Position numbers and translations under genes: made by a program. A stretch of DNA of 64,000 nt from the NCBI RefSeq assembly GCF_000689255.1, contig NZ_HG964446.1, forward strand, positions 325,330 to 389,329, given 5' to 3'. This document shows positions 49,205 to 57,915 of this stretch, piece after piece. Position 1 is the first letter of the stretch. Each line of letters opens with the position of its first letter. The stretch is from Mycobacterium triplex. Lineage in GTDB: Bacteria > Actinomycetota > Actinomycetes > Mycobacteriales > Mycobacteriaceae. Below the pieces are notes generated by a model. It was not told where the DNA came from. It made no database searches and saw nothing but the letters and a program-made list of their open reading frames with translations.

Positions 49205-50968
49205 ATGGGGGCCGACTACGACCGGCTCTTTCAGCCGCCCGCGGGGGGCGAAATCCCGGATGACGCAGCGGATTCGGGTTTCGATATCGATGCTGGCTTC
49301 GACGTCGATTCCCCCGCTGCCGCATCGCCCATGCCGGCGGGTGTGCCCCGGCCCACCGCCGATGCTCCCCCGCCGATGCCGGTCGATTGGCACGACCCCC
49401 CACCGGCGGCCGAGCCCGAACCGCCGCGGCCTCCGATGCCGGTCGACGCGGCCCAACCACCCGCACCGGCCCGGCCCGGGCCCCCGCGACCTCCCATGCC
49501 GGTCAGCTACGACGAGCTCTTCGCGCAGCCGGAAGGAGTCGAAATCCCGGCGGCGGGCCCGGAGTTCGATCTGACCGACTTCGACGCGAGTGCGCCGCCG
49601 ATACCGGCGGGCCCACCGCAGCCCAATGGCCATCCGCCGCCCCCCATGCCCGTCGACTGGGAAGACCGACCCGCGCCGGCCCGACCCGAACCCCAGCGTC
49701 CCCCGATGCCCGTCGACTGGGAGGACTCACCAGCCGCCCGGCCCGAAACACCAAGGCCCCCAATGCCGGTCGACTGGAACAACAAGCAGCCGCCGCCGGC
49801 CCGGCCCGGCCCGCCTCCACCTCCGCAACGCGCGCGCCAGGCTCCGCACGATCCCGCCCCGACCCAACGCGCCGATGCCGGGAGACGCCAGGGCAAACCC
49901 GCTCGGGCGGACCGCCCGCACCCACATCCGCCCGGTCCGACCACCCGGCCTGCCCCACCGCACGCGCCGCCCACGCAACGCGTTGCCGTGCAACCGGATT
50001 CGACTCTCGCGCACCCGGCCGGCGATCACCGGACACCGGGCGCGACGTCCCAGATCGGGGTCAAGCCCGCGAAGAAGTCGGCCACCCGGCTGGTTTCGCG
50101 CCGAGGCTGGCGGCGGTGGGTCCACAAGCTGACCCGTATCAACGTGGGCCTGTCTCGCGACGAGAAGCACGACCTGGACCTACGCAATCGAATTCGCCGT
50201 AGCCCCCGCGGTTCGTATCAGATCGCGGTCTTGGGCCTGAAGGGCGGAGTCGGTAAGACGACCGTGACAGTCGCCCTGGGCTCGATATTCGCCCAGGTGC
50301 GCCGTGACCGCATTCTGGCGTTCGATGCCGACGCCAGTTGCGGCAACCTCGCCGATCGAGCCGGGCGCCAGTCCGGGGCCACCATCGCAGATCTGTTGGC
50401 CGACAAAGACTTAACTCACTATAACGATGTCCGAGCGCACACCAGCGCGAATGCGGTCAACCTGGAAGTACTCCCGGCGGAGGATTACAGCACGGCCCGG
50501 CGCGCGTTCAGCGAAGCAGATTGGCACTACGCGTCCGACGCGGTCTCGAGGTTCTACAACCTCGTCCTGGCCGACTGCGGCGCCGGCCTCTTCGACCCGG
50601 TGACGCGCGGCGTGCTCTCGACGGCGTCCGCCGCGGTGATCGTGACCAGTGCGTCCATCGACGCTGTCCGGCAGGCCGCGGTCGCAATCGACTGGTTGCG
50701 AAATCACGGTCACCAGGATCTGCTGAACCGCGCGTGTGTGGTGATCAACCACGTGTCCCCCGGCGACACCAATATCGCCGTCGCCGAACTGGGGCGGCAA
50801 TTCGAGCAGTATGTTCAGCCCGGTCGGGTCATCGTGTTGCCGTGGGACAAGCACATCGCGGCCGGCACCGAGATCCAGTTAGGCCTGCTCGAACCCGCCT
50901 ACAAGCGTAAGATCCTGGAACTAGCCGCCGCACTGTCCGACGATTTCGACAGGAGTGAACGTCGTTGA
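49205..50968 (+). CDS. espI: ESX-1 MinD/ParA-like ATPase EspI
   Basis: 587 residues (M. tuberculosis 666). N-terminal ~290 residues are Pro-rich and contain two copies of a module starting DYDRLFQPP.../SYDELFAQPEG and about six PPMPVD(W) units. Residues ~300-587 are the ATPase: SRRGWRRWVHKLTRINVGLS, Walker A GLKGGVGKTTVTVALGS (about residue 344), FDADASCGNLADRAGRQSGATIADLLADKDLTHYND, NLVLADCGAG. EspI dampens ESX-1 secretion when ATP is low in M. tuberculosis. Its stop overlaps the eccD1 start by four bases. Confidence 0.94.
   Translation: MGADYDRLFQPPAGGEIPDDAADSGFDIDAGFDVDSPAAASPMPAGVPRPTADAPPPMPVDWHDPPPAAEPEPPRPPMPVDAAQPPAPARPGPPRPPMPVSYDELFAQPEGVEIPAAGPEFDLTDFDASAPPIPAGPPQPNGHPPPPMPVDWEDRPAPARPEPQRPPMPVDWEDSPAARPETPRPPMPVDWNNKQPPPARPGPPPPPQRARQAPHDPAPTQRADAGRRQGKPARADRPHPHPPGPTTRPAPPHAPPTQRVAVQPDSTLAHPAGDHRTPGATSQIGVKPAKKSATRLVSRRGWRRWVHKLTRINVGLSRDEKHDLDLRNRIRRSPRGSYQIAVLGLKGGVGKTTVTVALGSIFAQVRRDRILAFDADASCGNLADRAGRQSGATIADLLADKDLTHYNDVRAHTSANAVNLEVLPAEDYSTARRAFSEADWHYASDAVSRFYNLVLADCGAGLFDPVTRGVLSTASAAVIVTSASIDAVRQAAVAIDWLRNHGHQDLLNRACVVINHVSPGDTNIAVAELGRQFEQYVQPGRVIVLPWDKHIAAGTEIQLGLLEPAYKRKILELAAALSDDFDRSERR
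49370..49800 (+). repeat. In-frame PPMPVDW repeat block in espI
   Basis: About six imperfect units of PPMPVDW/PPMPVDA/PPMPVSY flanked by Pro/Arg/Ala spacers such as ARPEPQR occur between residues ~55 and ~200. The start of the protein is itself repeated about 95 residues later, so the block probably grew by duplication. The repeat is coding; unit number should vary between strains. Confidence 0.7.
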
Positions 50969-52536
50969 GCGCGCCCTCCGCTGCTGATACTGCCGCCGGC
51001 GCGGGAGCCGCCGCCGCTCCGGCCGCCGCGGGCGCAGCATCCCCGGCCAGGCCGTCCACCACGCGGGTAACGATTCTCACGGGCCGACGGATGACCGATG
51101 TCGTGTTGCCGTCGGCGGCGCCGATAGAAAGCTACATCGACGACACCGTCGCGGTGCTGGCTGAAATCCTGGGCGAAACGCCGGCGGACGTGCTCGCCGG
51201 TTTCGACTTCGCTGCGCAGGGTGCGTGGACGTTTGCCCGGCCGGGCGCCCCGCCGCTGCAGGCCGACCAATCCCTGGACGAGGCGGTCGTCGTCGACGGA
51301 TCGCTGCTGACCCTGGTGCCGGTGAGTCGCACCGAGCGGTACCGTCCGCTCGTCGAGGACGTCATCGACGCGATCGCGGTGCTGGACGAATCACCGGAGT
51401 TCGACCGGGCGGCATTGAATCGCTTTGTCGGGGTGGCAATTCCGGTCGTGACGATGGCAATAACCGGAATCGGAGCCGTGGCGTGGATGGCCAACGGACA
51501 CCACCTGTGGTGGCCGATCGGGTTGGGCACCGCCGGACTTCTTGTCCTGCTGGGCAGCTGGGCGGCCAACAGGTTCTACCGGAACCCGAACTTGTCGGAA
51601 AGCCTGCTGGCGACGGCGTTCCCGTTGATCGTGGTGGCGGTAGCGATGGCCATCCCGCGGCCACGCGGAATGACCACTTCGTTTGGGCCGCCGCAGCTTG
51701 CCGCCGGTGCCGCGGCCGTTCTGTTCTTGACGTTGATCACCCGTGGCGGCCCGCGGCACCGTACCGAGCTGGCGTCGTTCGCCGCGGTCACTTCGATCAC
51801 GCTCACCGCGGCCGCGTTCGCCTACGGGTACGGCTGGCAGCGATGGGTGCCGGCCCTGGCGATCGTATTCGGCTTGTTCACCGTGACGAACGCGGCCAAG
51901 TTGACGGTCGTCTTCGCGCGGATCGCCCTGCCGCCCATCCCCGCTCCCGGCGAGACCGTGGAGCACGAGGAACTGCTCGATCCCGTTGCGGGCGAAGAGG
52001 CCGCCGAAGACAAAGAGACACGAACCTGGCAGGCCATCATCGCGTCGGTGCCCGATTCGGCCGCCCGGCTGGCCGAACGCAGCCAGACGGCCAAGCAGCT
52101 GCTGACCGGTTTCATCACGGCCGGCACCCTGGTCCTCGTCGCCGGCGTCATCGGGGTACTGGCGCGCGGACACTTCTTCGTACACAGCCTGGTGGTGGCC
52201 GGTCTGGTCACGATGATGTGCGCGTTCAGGTCGCGCCTGTACGCGGAGCCTTGGTGCGCATGGTCATTGCTGGCGGCCACGGTCGCCATCCCGATCGGGG
52301 TGACCATTCGGTTGAGTATCTGGTATCCGACGAGCGCGCGTTGGTTCGTGGTCGTTCTGTTGGTGGCGGCGCTGGTCGCGTTGACGACGGTCGGCGCGGC
52401 GGCCGGGATACGCCGCATCACGCCGGTGATGAAACGAACGCTGGAATTGTTCGACGGCGCGGTCGTCGCGGCGATCCTTCCGTTGCTGCTCTGGATAACC
52501 GGCGTATACGACACCGTCCGCAATATCCAATTCTGA
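50965..52536 (+). CDS. eccD1: Type VII secretion membrane component EccD1
   Basis: 523 residues, starts TTG overlapping espI stop. Residues ~35-125 are the cytosolic ubiquitin-like domain (TRVTILTGRRMTDVVLPSAAPIESYIDD), then eleven TM helices, with an EHEELLDPVAGEEAAEDKETRTW loop in the middle. EccD dimers form most of the membrane pore of the secretion system. Orthologue of Rv3877. An ATG upstream of the ubiquitin fold was not seen, so TTG is accepted. Confidence 0.94.
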   Translation: MSAPSAADTAAGAGAAAAPAAAGAASPARPSTTRVTILTGRRMTDVVLPSAAPIESYIDDTVAVLAEILGETPADVLAGFDFAAQGAWTFARPGAPPLQADQSLDEAVVVDGSLLTLVPVSRTERYRPLVEDVIDAIAVLDESPEFDRAALNRFVGVAIPVVTMAITGIGAVAWMANGHHLWWPIGLGTAGLLVLLGSWAANRFYRNPNLSESLLATAFPLIVVAVAMAIPRPRGMTTSFGPPQLAAGAAAVLFLTLITRGGPRHRTELASFAAVTSITLTAAAFAYGYGWQRWVPALAIVFGLFTVTNAAKLTVVFARIALPPIPAPGETVEHEELLDPVAGEEAAEDKETRTWQAIIASVPDSAARLAERSQTAKQLLTGFITAGTLVLVAGVIGVLARGHFFVHSLVVAGLVTMMCAFRSRLYAEPWCAWSLLAATVAIPIGVTIRLSIWYPTSARWFVVVLLVAALVALTTVGAAAGIRRITPVMKRTLELFDGAVVAAILPLLLWITGVYDTVRNIQF

Positions 52537-52650
52537 CGAGGCCCGAATCGATGGGAGCCGACACGTGCCGAGAAATATTGCTGCACTTGGCCTGCGGCGG
52601 CCTTCGGTAAAATCTGTCTGTCGGCCGCGCACGCAAAGGGAACCGAAACG

Positions 52651-53391
52651 ATGACTGAATCACTGGTGGTTGATCCCGCTCGGCTCAAGGCCGCGGGAGT
52701 AGCGGTTCGCGACCAGCAGCTACCTGCGGCCCCGCCGCCGATGACAGCGCCCGGAACGGATTCCGTGTCGGCAGCGATCAACCAGACATTGCCGATCATC
52801 GAATCGCCCGTGGTTAAGGGGTTGCCGGAAGCCCAAGCCGCCCTTGCCAATACGGGATCGAAAATCGTCACCGCCGCCGACATGTACGCCCAGACCGACC
52901 AACGGCTTGGCGAGAGCGTCGGCAAGGTCCAGTTCCTGGCCGCTTCCGAGCCCGCCGGGACGGACCAACCGGCAAGCGCGTCCGGAATGCTGGGTGCCCA
53001 GGCAACCGACAAGAAGTCCGGCGACAAGGACGGCAAGAAGGACGACAAGAAGCCGCACCCGGCGAAGCCGGCCGATCTCAGTCAGTTCGCCGCCATGAGT
53101 CAGGCGGCGCAACCGCTGTCCCAGGGCCTGCAGACCGTCATGTCGACCGCGCAGCAGGCCGGCCAAGGCATGGGCAACGCTGGCGCCGCGCCGGCCAAGC
53201 TCGCCGACGACACCAAAAAGGACGACACCACGAAGCCCGACGACGCCCCGGTCGCCGAATCGCAATTGGTCGACGCCACGACGAAAGACTCCGACGGCGC
53301 CGCGTCGGGCAAGCCGGGCTCCGGTAGCGCCCCCGTCGACGCACCGGCTGCCGGTCGCCCGGGGACGACGCAGTCGGAGATCGGGATCTGA
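52651..53391 (+). CDS. espJ: ESX-1 secretion-associated protein EspJ
   Basis: 246 residues (M. tuberculosis EspJ 280). N-terminal ~90 residues are a short helical domain (TESLVVDPARLKAAGVAVRDQQ, ADMYAQTDQRLGE) of the EspC/EspF-like sort, then a Lys/Asp/Pro/Ala-rich low-complexity tail containing KKSGDKDGKKDDKK. A known ESX-1-linked substrate. GGGAACCGAAACG precedes the ATG. It ends convergently with espK, 173 bp away. Confidence 0.85.
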   Translation: MTESLVVDPARLKAAGVAVRDQQLPAAPPPMTAPGTDSVSAAINQTLPIIESPVVKGLPEAQAALANTGSKIVTAADMYAQTDQRLGESVGKVQFLAASEPAGTDQPASASGMLGAQATDKKSGDKDGKKDDKKPHPAKPADLSQFAAMSQAAQPLSQGLQTVMSTAQQAGQGMGNAGAAPAKLADDTKKDDTTKPDDAPVAESQLVDATTKDSDGAASGKPGSGSAPVDAPAAGRPGTTQSEIGI

Positions 53392-53564
53392 GCGCTGTTT
53401 TGCCCTTCGGGTTCGGGCACCGGGCTTTCGCCCGGGGCAGTGTGCGTCCTGAGCGTTGAGTGTGCGCGCAAGCGTGGCGACACGCCGGCGAACTCCGCCT
53501 GCACTCACACCCAAAGCCGTCAGCGCACGATGAGCGCACGCCCTTGCTTGCGGACTAGTTACCG
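53392..53564. other. Convergent spacer with hairpins, candidate dispersed repeat
   Basis: Between espJ and espK, both pointing in. CCGGGC/GCCCGG with loop TTTC at 53420-53435 is a terminator-like hairpin. From about 53441 the sequence TGTGCGTCCTGAGCGTTGAG continues into GTGTGCGCGCAAGCGTGGCG and then CTGCACTCACACCC; this style of GTGTG/CACAC intergenic block is common in slow-growing mycobacterial genomes, so it may be a dispersed repeat. Confidence 0.5.
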
Positions 53565-55814
53565 CTACGCCGGAGCTAAGACGGGCGCCTCGGCCAGGGC
53601 AGCGTTGACCAGCTCGCCGAGGTATTTCCAGTACATCCAGTCGGCGACGGCACCGCGCTGATCCTCCGGGTCGATCGTGGTGTGCGCTTCCCTGAGGAGG
53701 ACCTCTTCGGCGTGCGCGGCGTAGGCCTGGAAGGCCTGCAGGTGCGCAACCTGGCGACCACTTGCGTTGCTGGCCATCGGCTTCATCACCTCGAACCAGA
53801 GCATGAACCGATTGTCCGAAGGTTTACCGGCAGCGGGCGCATCGGCACCGGCCGACGGGAGCGGCATCTGGGCGAGCAGTTCGCCCATCCGCAGCGGCCG
53901 CGCGCCGGGATCGACGAGCACCGCCGCCGTCTCGGGATCGACCACTTCGGCGGGTTCGGGCGGCGGCTCGGGTGCGGGCTCGGGTGCCGGCTCGGCGCCC
54001 TCCGGCAGTGGCGGCAGCAGGTCGGTCAAACGGGTGTCCGGCGTCGCCGCCAGCCGTTCGGCGGCCTCGGAATCCACGACCGTCAGCCGGGGCCGGCCGA
54101 TCATGTCGCCCGTTTCCGGGATGTCGTCGGGTTCCAAGACAACGGTCGGCACCCCGGCGTCGGAATTGGCCAACTGCTCCGCGGTGCCGATGACCGCCCG
54201 CAGCTCCATTTCGTGGTGGGCCGCCCAGCCTTGCACTGCCATCACCGGGTAGGTTGCCCAACGCGCCCGCTCACCGGCGGGAATCGTCTCATCGGCGCTG
54301 GCCATATAGACTTTCTCCGGCAACTCCACCCCGTCGGGGATGTAGGCCAGCCCGTAGCTGTTGGCGACCACAATCGCGCCCTCGGCGGTCACCCCCGTCA
54401 CCCAGAAGAACCCGAGGTCCATCGCGCCGCCACGGTCCGCCGCGTTGAGTGCGGCACCAATGCGGCGCGCCAGCTGCAGCGGATCGGGCCCGGCGCGGCG
54501 CTCCGCGTCGGCCTTCGCGGCATCGGCGCGCGCGTCACGTTCGAGCCGGGCGGCCGAAACCGGGATCACCGCGGCCGTCGACACGATGGCCTCCGCGACG
54601 TCGGCGCGATCGGGATGCATCGGTTGTGCGCGGGGCTTGCTCTTGTTCGCCGTCCGGGAGCTGGCTGCCGGCCGCGAACTGGCCGATTTCTCGTCGGCCT
54701 TCTCTCCCGCCGATGCAAACGACCTTCCGCCCGGCCCGCCGCTGCCGCCCGATCCGCCCGATCCGCCCGCTGCACCGGCTCCACCCGCGCCCATCGGCCC
54801 GGTCGGCACGCCGGCCCCCCCGGCATGCGCGGCCGCCGCGTCGTCTGCGGTGGTCGCCGATGCCGGCATCACGCCAGGCCCCGACGCGGCCGCCGGCGTC
54901 ACGCCCTTGGGGCCGCCGGCCGGACCCGCTGCGGGCTGTGGCAGCCCGGCCGCCGGACTCAACGGCACCGCCGGAGCGGCCGGGGCCAGGGGAGCCGCCG
55001 GTCCGGCAGGCGCGGCCGAGCCCGGCGGTGGCTGAAGTCCAAGGGGTGGCGACCCCGGGACCGGCTGCAGACCCGCGACGCCATCCAGTGGAGGTGTCAT
55101 CGGCGTGAGCCCGCCACCCCCCGGAACCGAAGGCGTCAGCGGCGGCGTCCCGCTCGGGATGGTGGGTTTGAGCCCCCCACCGCCCGGTGCGACGGGCGCT
55201 GGTGGCGGGGTCGGCCGCGGGAACGGGGACGGTGCCGGTGCCGGACGGTCCGGGATGTTGACCGGGGGTGGTGTTTTTTGATCGAGCAGCTCCTGCAGCG
55301 CGTTGGCCGGCGGTTTCCACGACTTGCTCACCAAGATCTGCGCGGCGGTGCCGTCGACGATGCTGACGTTAGCGCCGTGTGTCGTGGTCACCACCGTGTT
55401 GATCTGCTCGGTGCGCTCGGCGTCGTCCAGGCTGGAGTCCGTCTCCAGCTTCTGGATCGTGCGATGCGCCTCGACGACGTTGTCGGTGATGTCCGACTTG
55501 GCCTGCACGACCGTCTGGGCCACATATTTGTGCCAGGTGATGACGGTGGCAAGACCGTTCTGCAGCGTCACCAGTCCGTCGATCAGCGTCCCGAGTTGGG
55601 TGTTGGCGGAGTCGGCGGCGCTACCCGACCAGGTACCACCGTCGAAGATTTCGCCCCGTTGGGACTGGCAGGCCTCCAACACGTCGGTGACTTGACGCAG
55701 CACCTGCAAGTACTCCTGGGCGCGGTCGTAGTAGGCCTGCTCGTCGACGTCGGGCCACCCACCCGGAACGAGCATCTGCTCGGCATAACCCCCCGTTGGC
55801 TTCGCGAGGCCCAT
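53565..55814 (-). CDS. espK: ESX-1 secretion-associated protein EspK
   Basis: 749 residues (729 in M. tuberculosis). N-terminal ~190 residues are a helical WXG-type domain with WSG (residues 62-64), then a 200-residue Pro/Gly/Ala-rich linker, then a C-terminal ~300-residue domain (about 430 on) with DGVELPEKVYMASADETIPAGERARWATYPVMAVQGWAAHHE. Binds EspB and is secreted through ESX-1. ATG 55814. The gene espL, which follows espK in other species, is absent from the 191-bp gap before espB. Confidence 0.9.
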   Translation of the reverse strand: MGLAKPTGGYAEQMLVPGGWPDVDEQAYYDRAQEYLQVLRQVTDVLEACQSQRGEIFDGGTWSGSAADSANTQLGTLIDGLVTLQNGLATVITWHKYVAQTVVQAKSDITDNVVEAHRTIQKLETDSSLDDAERTEQINTVVTTTHGANVSIVDGTAAQILVSKSWKPPANALQELLDQKTPPPVNIPDRPAPAPSPFPRPTPPPAPVAPGGGGLKPTIPSGTPPLTPSVPGGGGLTPMTPPLDGVAGLQPVPGSPPLGLQPPPGSAAPAGPAAPLAPAAPAVPLSPAAGLPQPAAGPAGGPKGVTPAAASGPGVMPASATTADDAAAAHAGGAGVPTGPMGAGGAGAAGGSGGSGGSGGPGGRSFASAGEKADEKSASSRPAASSRTANKSKPRAQPMHPDRADVAEAIVSTAAVIPVSAARLERDARADAAKADAERRAGPDPLQLARRIGAALNAADRGGAMDLGFFWVTGVTAEGAIVVANSYGLAYIPDGVELPEKVYMASADETIPAGERARWATYPVMAVQGWAAHHEMELRAVIGTAEQLANSDAGVPTVVLEPDDIPETGDMIGRPRLTVVDSEAAERLAATPDTRLTDLLPPLPEGAEPAPEPAPEPPPEPAEVVDPETAAVLVDPGARPLRMGELLAQMPLPSAGADAPAAGKPSDNRFMLWFEVMKPMASNASGRQVAHLQAFQAYAAHAEEVLLREAHTTIDPEDQRGAVADWMYWKYLGELVNAALAEAPVLAPA

Positions 55815-56005
55815 CAGCTACTCCTCCGCAGGGTGGGACGCGCCGCTGTGGTGCCGCCAGTCGCGCGGGCGATAGTGGCTAGCAGGACGCCGGACATCAT
55901 GGTTAATAAGCGTAATCGAGGTTGGGACAGGCTAACTGCGGCAAAATTCGCGCTCGTGCGCCACCAAAATCGTGGCGTCGGCTGCGGTCGGGCGGTGGCT
56001 TCGAG
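55815..56005. other. 191-bp gap where espL is expected
   Basis: In M. tuberculosis a ~115-residue espL sits between espK and espB. The space here is too short and no frame carries its YbaB-like pattern, so espL is missing at this place. It contains the espK ribosome site (GGAGGAGT on the minus strand) and an AT-richer part that may be a promoter. Confidence 0.7.
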
Positions 56006-57490
56006 TCATTGTTTTTCGGCCGGGCCCTTGCGGGGACGATTACCGATCACGCCCTCGGTCCACGACCGCTCCTCGGTGTAGAGCGCGTCCTCGTCGGCTC
56101 CCGGTATGCGCTTGCCTTTACCGCCGCCTTTGTCCCCGTGCCCGCCCATCGGCATGCCGCCCATCCCGCCGCCCGCACCAGCTGCGCTTGGAAGGCCCTT
56201 GCCCAGACCGGCGGTGGCCATGCCCGGTGCCGCCGCGGCGGCCGGACGTGACGACGCTTCGCCATCTCCGGCAGCGCCTTGCAATGGCATCTTGGGCATG
56301 CCGCCCATTCCGCCGACCGAGGCCGGTTTCATTCCTCCGGCGCCACCCTTACCCGCGCCGGTCTTCTGCATCGCCTTGTCCACCAGCGCCTGGGTGTCCG
56401 GGGTCGGCGGGGTTTGCGGAGTGCCGCCCATTCCCGTCGGCAGCGTCGGCATGGTGGGCATCATCGGCATGTTGGCCGACGGGTCGGTGGGCACCACGGG
56501 CACGTCGGGAACGTCGGGAACGTCGGGAACGTCGTCCGGGTTGGGTATCACAAACGCGCTGTACGGCGCCACCGGGTTCGCCGGCGCCAGCGGAATCCCG
56601 CCGGCAGAAATGTACGTCGATAACGCCGTCTCCGACCTTTTCTGCAATTTCTTGTACCAGTCGATAGCCATATACATGTATGGACTGTTGTGTTCGACGT
56701 AGAACTTGTACCAGTAATCGCACTGGCTCACTTCGTAGGTCGAGGGGTGCTCGCCCTCCAGGCCGTAGGGCTCCCTGCCGCCCCATTCGCTGCCGCCGCT
56801 AGGTATGACCTTCTTGTGCGCGTCAGCAACCATTTGGGCCTGTTTAGCCAGCGTGGTGCATTGCGTCACCATGCCGAATATCCACTGCTTCTGTTGGTTG
56901 AAATTCGACTCGACGGACGCCCTGGCATCGCCCTCCCAGTTGAGGAAGGGCCGAAACCGGTAGGCCAGTTGCTGGAATTTCAGCTGGTAACTGTTCCAAT
57001 CGGTGGCAAATTGTCTGAATGCCCGCCCCTGGTCGGGAGATTCGATGTCCGTCGCCGCCTGCCTCACCTCGTAGTAGGGGTATTGGAAGGGCGGAGGCGG
57101 CGGCGGCGGTGGCGGCGGCGCCGGGATGTAGTCCGGATCGCACATCAGCGAGACGTTTTCCTCGGCGGCTACCCTCGCCGACGAGCCGGAACCGGACGTC
57201 CCGTCCGTGTTGATCGCGTTGAGGTCGTCGGCGGCCCCTTCGTCGGCCTCCTGATACGCCTTCGCTGCGTTCCGGAGCGACTTCGCCAGCGCGCTCCATT
57301 CGCGCTGGCACGCTTGGATGTACAGCCGCAACGAGTCGGCGTTGATCGCGATTTGCACGGCCGCATCACGGACGAATGAGAGGTTGCACGGTGCCTGTGG
57401 GTTGCCCATCGGCATCTTCGGCAGCGGCGCCTCGAGTTCGTCGGCTCGCGCCATGAGTTCTTGGTATTCGACGTTTACCGCCTGTGTCAT
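56006..57490 (-). CDS. espB: ESX-1 secreted protein EspB
   Basis: 494 residues (460 in M. tuberculosis). The N-terminal PE/PPE-like fold carries a YxxxD motif YQEAD (Tyr79-Asp83) and a WxG motif W185-E-G187, in the EspB arrangement; between them is a run of ten prolines near residue 125. The C-terminal ~180 residues are low-complexity Gly/Met/Pro/Ala and end TEERSWTEGVIGNRPRKGPAEKQ. It is cut by the mycosin MycP1 and binds lipids and forms heptamers. Contains 9-bp repeats coding VPD near 56502-56537. Gene eccE1, normally upstream, is missing. Confidence 0.95.
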   Translation of the reverse strand: MTQAVNVEYQELMARADELEAPLPKMPMGNPQAPCNLSFVRDAAVQIAINADSLRLYIQACQREWSALAKSLRNAAKAYQEADEGAADDLNAINTDGTSGSGSSARVAAEENVSLMCDPDYIPAPPPPPPPPPPFQYPYYEVRQAATDIESPDQGRAFRQFATDWNSYQLKFQQLAYRFRPFLNWEGDARASVESNFNQQKQWIFGMVTQCTTLAKQAQMVADAHKKVIPSGGSEWGGREPYGLEGEHPSTYEVSQCDYWYKFYVEHNSPYMYMAIDWYKKLQKRSETALSTYISAGGIPLAPANPVAPYSAFVIPNPDDVPDVPDVPDVPVVPTDPSANMPMMPTMPTLPTGMGGTPQTPPTPDTQALVDKAMQKTGAGKGGAGGMKPASVGGMGGMPKMPLQGAAGDGEASSRPAAAAAPGMATAGLGKGLPSAAGAGGGMGGMPMGGHGDKGGGKGKRIPGADEDALYTEERSWTEGVIGNRPRKGPAEKQ

Positions 57491-57915
57491 ATCGACTCAT
57501 TCTCCTCGTGCCCAAGCCACCGTGCTCGGTAGTTCATTTCCCTCGTGACGCCGGCCGAATCGGCGACTTGCAACGCCGCGGGATGCCAATTGTGTTGCGC
57601 CGCAGGACCGCTTGGTCGACGCCCGACGATGCCCCGAGGTACACCGCCGTCTCGCCAAGCAGCACGATGCGGTGTCATCACCGACCACCTCTTTCGTCTC
57701 GCGAGGGCATGCGGACGGTGCAGCGGGACTCCGACCACGACCGAATGCAATCGTAATGCACCTAACAGCACCGACGTGCACCGATTTTGCCCGTGATCAT
57801 TACGGCCCTTGCGGTTTCGCGGACCGATTTTTCGAGACGGGATGACGGGCCGGTCCGATCGCGATCCTATTCAGCTCACAGACATCGGCCGTTAAACTAC
57901 CGGGTCCGCTGTCAT
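57491..57915. other. 425-bp junction between ESX-1 and the glycan cluster
   Basis: Space between espB and the methyltransferase gene, where eccE1 begins in other ESX-1 loci. No frame with EccE or mycosin features is present and no insertion sequence ends, tRNA or direct repeat was spotted. Two small frames on each strand overlap each other and are not called. It probably holds the espB promoter (right to left). Confidence 0.5.

Noticed and set aside
56502..56537. CRISPR-like repeats
   Set aside because: Short 9-bp coding units without spacers, inside espB.
57487..57781. eccE1 remnant upstream of espB
   Set aside because: The overlapping small frames show random Arg/Ala/Pro sequence and no EccE pattern.
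57491..57915. Insertion sequence or tRNA at the island junction
   Set aside because: No transposase frame, inverted ends or tRNA fold were found at either side of the junction within the window.
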